Assembly (NCBI GenBank): GCA_029204225.1
Contig: CM055108.1
Location: 10,328,293-10,392,292, forward strand
DNA: 64,000 nucleotides
From: Diphasiastrum complanatum
Taxonomy: Eukaryota; Streptophyta; Lycopodiopsida; Lycopodiales; Lycopodiaceae
Direction of reading: 5' to 3'
The translations under genes were made by a program, and so were the position numbers. This document shows positions 60,940-64,000 of the stretch, one piece after another. The notes under the pieces were generated by a model. It was not told where the DNA came from and searched no databases. It saw only the letters and a program-made list of their open reading frames with translations. Numbering within the stretch: position 1 is the first letter of the stretch; each line of letters starts with the position of its first letter.

Positions 60940-62105
60940 CTAGTGGTTATTATATACAACATATATACAAACCTTGCACTACCATTTATCAACCTAAGCT
61001 CCTTGATGTTTAAACACATGCCTGCTTACAACATTCATGAACTTGTTAGCACTACATCAACAACCTTGTATAGAAGCCAACTAGACCATACCTAGATGAA
61101 TTCATACAACTCAAAATGTCTACATGGAGTTAGGTATTGTTGCTAGAGTGAACACTCACAAATTTACTTATAATTACACACCAACTAAAAGATCACACAT
61201 ACAAATGTTGTAGCTTGTTTGTCACAAACCTACCACACCATACCATGAGGTTTACACGAACATGCTTTTTATAACACATGATAATAACATGCATATGCCC
61301 AATTTCAACAAACAAGAACTGACACAAATCACAATAAGAGGTTTATTTGAATATGCTTTATAGCACATGGTAATAGCACACATATACCCAATTTCAACAA
61401 ACAAAAACAAACACATTTAATCTCAATAAGGCCTCATGGCAAGCTTGTCACACGAAATTGTTCAATTGCAAGAGGTCATGATGACTACAATTCTAAATCA
61501 AGAACATTTAGGATGTGAAATTGTGAAAATTCTGCATACATAAATCATGAATGGAATCTACGCAATTTGGACGTGTGAAAAATGTGATTTTAAACTTTAA
61601 ATTTTAGGAGCTTGAAACTATGAAATTGTGCTCATCTAGTAATCTAGATGTAGAAGGCAAAAATTATAAGAACTATGTATTGTGAAGATATTCTTTTAAT
61701 AAACTCAAAAGGTTGGCCAACATAATAATATATTATGCACCTGTATCAAGATATGACCCACCAATGAGAAAAAGCATATGTCACATGTGATATTCCACAA
61801 CATCCTTGTTCAATGTTCATTGTTTATGAAGGCTTGCTAAGAGGGTTTATCTTGGTTTAGTTGATAATATAAAGCAATGGGTATTGTTGTTGACTTTTCA
61901 CTCATGGTTTTTGTCTTAACATTCTCATGAATAATGTGAAGAATTTAAAGTTGAACTAATGACTCAAATTAAGAGGTGGGACTTTTCACATTTGACTTTT
62001 CAACTATGTCACATTCAGTGGTGTTTCAGAAAACCTTTATCCAAAGAATATCCTTTATTTTGTAAAGATTTCAGGTTTTGTAAGGACTATTATTCATAAA
62101 ACGTT
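60940..62105. other. Spacer between inverted lipase copies, no gene recognised
   Basis: About 1.2 kb of AT-rich DNA. Two similar phrases 'gaggttta..cgaacatgctttttataacacatg'/'gaggtttatttgaatatgctttatagcacatg' (61250 and 61340) form a short direct repeat of about 90 bp period. It might be an insertion or the loop left by the inverted duplication. Confidence 0.5.
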
Positions 62106-62466
62106 TGAATAAAACCCCCTCAAAGATTTTATGTATGATACGGGTTTTTGAAGTAGAATCCAGATTCCATTCCTTTACATTCCCGGCTTTCCCAGACGGT
62201 CAGAATCATGAAAGCTGGAATAAATTCTCCAATACACGCTCGATCTTCTCTGACCAGTGACATCTCCATCCATTGAAACAAACCTTGACTATAGACTGTT
62301 CGTTGGTCCAGAATCCAGAGCCTAGACTCCAAGCTCACCTATATGACTCTCTCGGGTCTCCCATCATCAGAAACACATGCATCCATCATTCACATCTCTA
62401 TTCCAATCTCCAACGCACGATAGATAACTCTCAACCAAATACAGAAGATCTTGGTGAATTGCAGTT

Positions 62467-63009
62467 ATGGCTGTGTTGGTAAGAATACCTGCACAGGGCT
62501 TGGATGAAAGTAGGGCTAGTTTCACATATCCTGCTACTGCAGCAGCCACACGAATTAAGAATCCGCAAAATAACAGTGCATCTGCCCCTTCCTTGGCTAG
62601 TTCTTTCGTCAACTGGGAAGGGCTTCTTGACCCCATTATTACAGACCTCAGAGCATAGCTTATCAAGTACGGCGAATTTGCGCAAGTCTGCTATGATGCC
62701 TTCGACTCTGAGAATCACTCTAAATACTGCGGAAGCTGCAAATACAACTGAAGGAAGGTCTTGGTAGAGACGGGCTTGCGACGGTCACCGGATTAGGTAG
62801 TAGGTAGTGGCCATTGGGAGGTCCATTACCACAAATAATATCGGACCCACACGGAGTGGTCATTGGCTAATTTTTTTGGCCTCTCTCTCCTGCGCTCTCT
62901 CTCTCTCCTGCACCCTCTCCTCTCGTCTCCCACGCTCTCTCTCTATTTCTCTCTTGTTGCGCCTCCCTCCCCCCGCTGGGCTCTCTCCTCTGTCTCCCTC
63001 TCTCTCTCC

Positions 63010-63060
<51 letters not shown>

Positions 63061-63078
63061 CCCCTCTCTCTGCTGCTG

Positions 63079-63120
<42 letters not shown>

Positions 63121-63324
63121 GCTCTCTCTCTCTCTGCACCCCACTCTCTCTCTACCTGGCTCTTTTCCTGTACCGCTTTCACTCTTAAAAAAAAACATGG
63201 GCCCTATATTGTCCAAAATAATATAGGGACCAAAACAGCCCAAAAACTAGCCGAACGTCAATTACGAAGTCACCCAGTATCTTTATTCAACTTCCGAAAT
63301 TGATCTCCCCAGTTTCTTTCAACG
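62467..63324 (+). pseudogene. Broken copy of the lipase gene
   Basis: It starts with an intact ATG (MAVLVRIPAQ) and follows the gene at 58758-60477, but lacks about 30 codons after 'FTYPAT' and about 80 codons between 'SSFV' and 'NWEGLLDP'. A GAG-to-TAG change stops it at 62656-62658 ('TDLRA' then stop). The reading then continues 'LIKYGEFAQVCYDAFDSENHSKYCGSCKYN' to about 62790. There a 465-bp CT-rich insertion intervenes. It resumes at 63261-63324 ('DLPSFF') and is cut by an LTR. The GHSLGG half is absent. It cannot encode a working enzyme. Confidence 0.88.
62796..63260 (+). mobile_element. CT-rich insertion within the lipase pseudogene
   Basis: The lipase match stops after '...ggatta' (62795) and resumes at 'attacgaag' (63261), leaving a 465-bp insert with a possible 4-bp ATTA duplication. 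It contains CT tracts broken by 'cctgcgctct' phrases (62880-63140), and AATAATAT(C/AG)GGACC near both ends (62837 and 63217). Its left part 'ccattgggagg' and right part 'catgggc' recall the arms of the (CT)n modules at 31868 and 32980. Confidence 0.6.
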
Positions 63325-64000
63325 TGACACTGTGTTTTTACACGTGATTTGTGACAGGCGAAAAAGGCAACACTGCCTTACAAAATGCCGAAGGCACCCT
63401 GTAAATCAATCCTAAGGCATTTCATCAGAGTGTCGCATTTTTCGCATCTTCACCAACGTTCGCTTCAGCGAAAGCTGACGTCGCGGCCTTCTCACGCTCG
63501 TCCCATGCAACTGTGCAATCAAATTTGACAACGACAGCAGCCACCCATGATCTCCTAAGATGCAGCACATCCACTTTGTACTTTCTTCATCTGCACACCT
63601 ATGAAATTATGTATATAGTTTGTATATCATTTGCGTATCAACTAGAAGAGGGGAGTGTATGTAAAGTTAGCATTAGAAGCTTATCAAAGACAGACGAAGT
63701 AGATGCCTTGTGCATTGATTCTTTATTGTCAGTATTGAAATTTCATTCCTTTACAGATTGAATTAGTTTTGAAAAGCATGAGGTTTCGCCCGCTATTGTC
63801 TTGTGCTCTACCGCATTATTGACATGTATGTTTGATATACTTAATCTGATAACAGCTCTTTGTTCTGCGTTCAGATCTGTGTCAGTATTGCTATGTTTGT
63901 TTTCATTTTGTCTGATTTTCCTAATTGCTCAATCTGGTAATCTGTTTGGATGACTAATATTTAGTCTTGCCTTTCGCGAATCATTCGCGACTGATTATCA
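63325..64000 (+). repeat. Copia LTR (plus strand), running off the window
   Basis: It starts TGACACTGTGTTTTTACACGTG inside the lipase pseudogene and matches the LTR of element C (15940-16455, minus). The right end is not reached. The open frame at 63513-63761 is within the LTR and not a gene. Confidence 0.75.

Overview
The window looks like intergenic or near-genic DNA from a large, repeat-rich land-plant genome. A conifer or other gymnosperm would fit, but nothing here proves the lineage. The evidence for a plant is many layers of Ty1/copia elements with TGGTATCAGAGC primer-binding sites, two Ty3/gypsy relics (one with a tRNA-Asp-type primer site), (GA)n/(CT)n tracts over 100 bp long, GT..AG introns, and a plastid-type phospholipase A1 (DAD1-like lipase) gene. 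There is no sign of bacterial, phage or CRISPR content.

Layout. 1-3.9 kb: copia gag, LTRs and RNase H pieces. 3.9-7.7 kb: mostly unrecognised DNA with dispersed 'GAGGTCGGAA' palindromic repeats. 7.8-24.6 kb: a nested stack of copia elements, namely B (+), A (-) inserted in B, C (-), and D (-) with an internal deletion. A (+) copia 3' end, a DUF7869-like gene remnant and a solo-type LTR follow. A 2.2 kb CpG-rich palindromic-word block splits element A. 24.6-25.6 kb: a (-) copia integrase fragment. 25.6-29.6 kb: the only sizeable island that is not retroelement-like. It holds an unrecognised (-) gene, a palindrome-rich divergent spacer, a multi-exon Ulp1/SENP-like C48 cysteine peptidase (+), and an unrecognised (-) multi-exon gene. 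30-32 kb: copia. 31.9-33.2 kb: two copies of a repeat carrying (CT)n, with a GC-rich reading frame between them. 34.2-37.8 kb: a copia LTR and a (-) Ty3/gypsy gag whose leader is an array of 'GGTCGAGAT' words, then its primer site and LTR. 37.8-39 kb: a compound GA satellite. 39-40 kb: a decayed LTR holding an 86-bp tRNA-like insertion between perfect 16-bp repeats. 40.9-43.2 kb: deleted copia, then a second DUF7869-like copy. 43.3-46.8 kb: a young-looking (+) copia 5' end, with its LTR, primer site and gag/protease interrupted by one amber codon, cut by another LTR. 47.3-48 kb: a TGCCACGCGTGGCA word block and (GA)n. 48.6-49 kb: possible coding exons. 49.9-50.7 kb: two LTRs. 50.7-58.2 kb: an AT-rich Ty3/gypsy relic and DNA without genes. 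58.7-63.3 kb: a PLA1-type lipase gene and a broken inverted copy of it, head to head. 63.3-64 kb: the start of another LTR.

How it fits together. Almost all coding sequence is decayed transposon protein (Gag, protease, integrase, RT, RNase H) with stops, frameshifts and some lost catalytic residues. The best host gene is the lipase. It should act on plastid galactolipids or phospholipids, as DAD1/PLA1-I enzymes do, but this copy has lost the ancestral start codon and carries a frameshift. The points most worth following up are the Ulp1-like island, the repeated DUF7869-like family, the tRNA-only retroposed insertion, and several blocks that are each dominated by variants of a different short palindrome.
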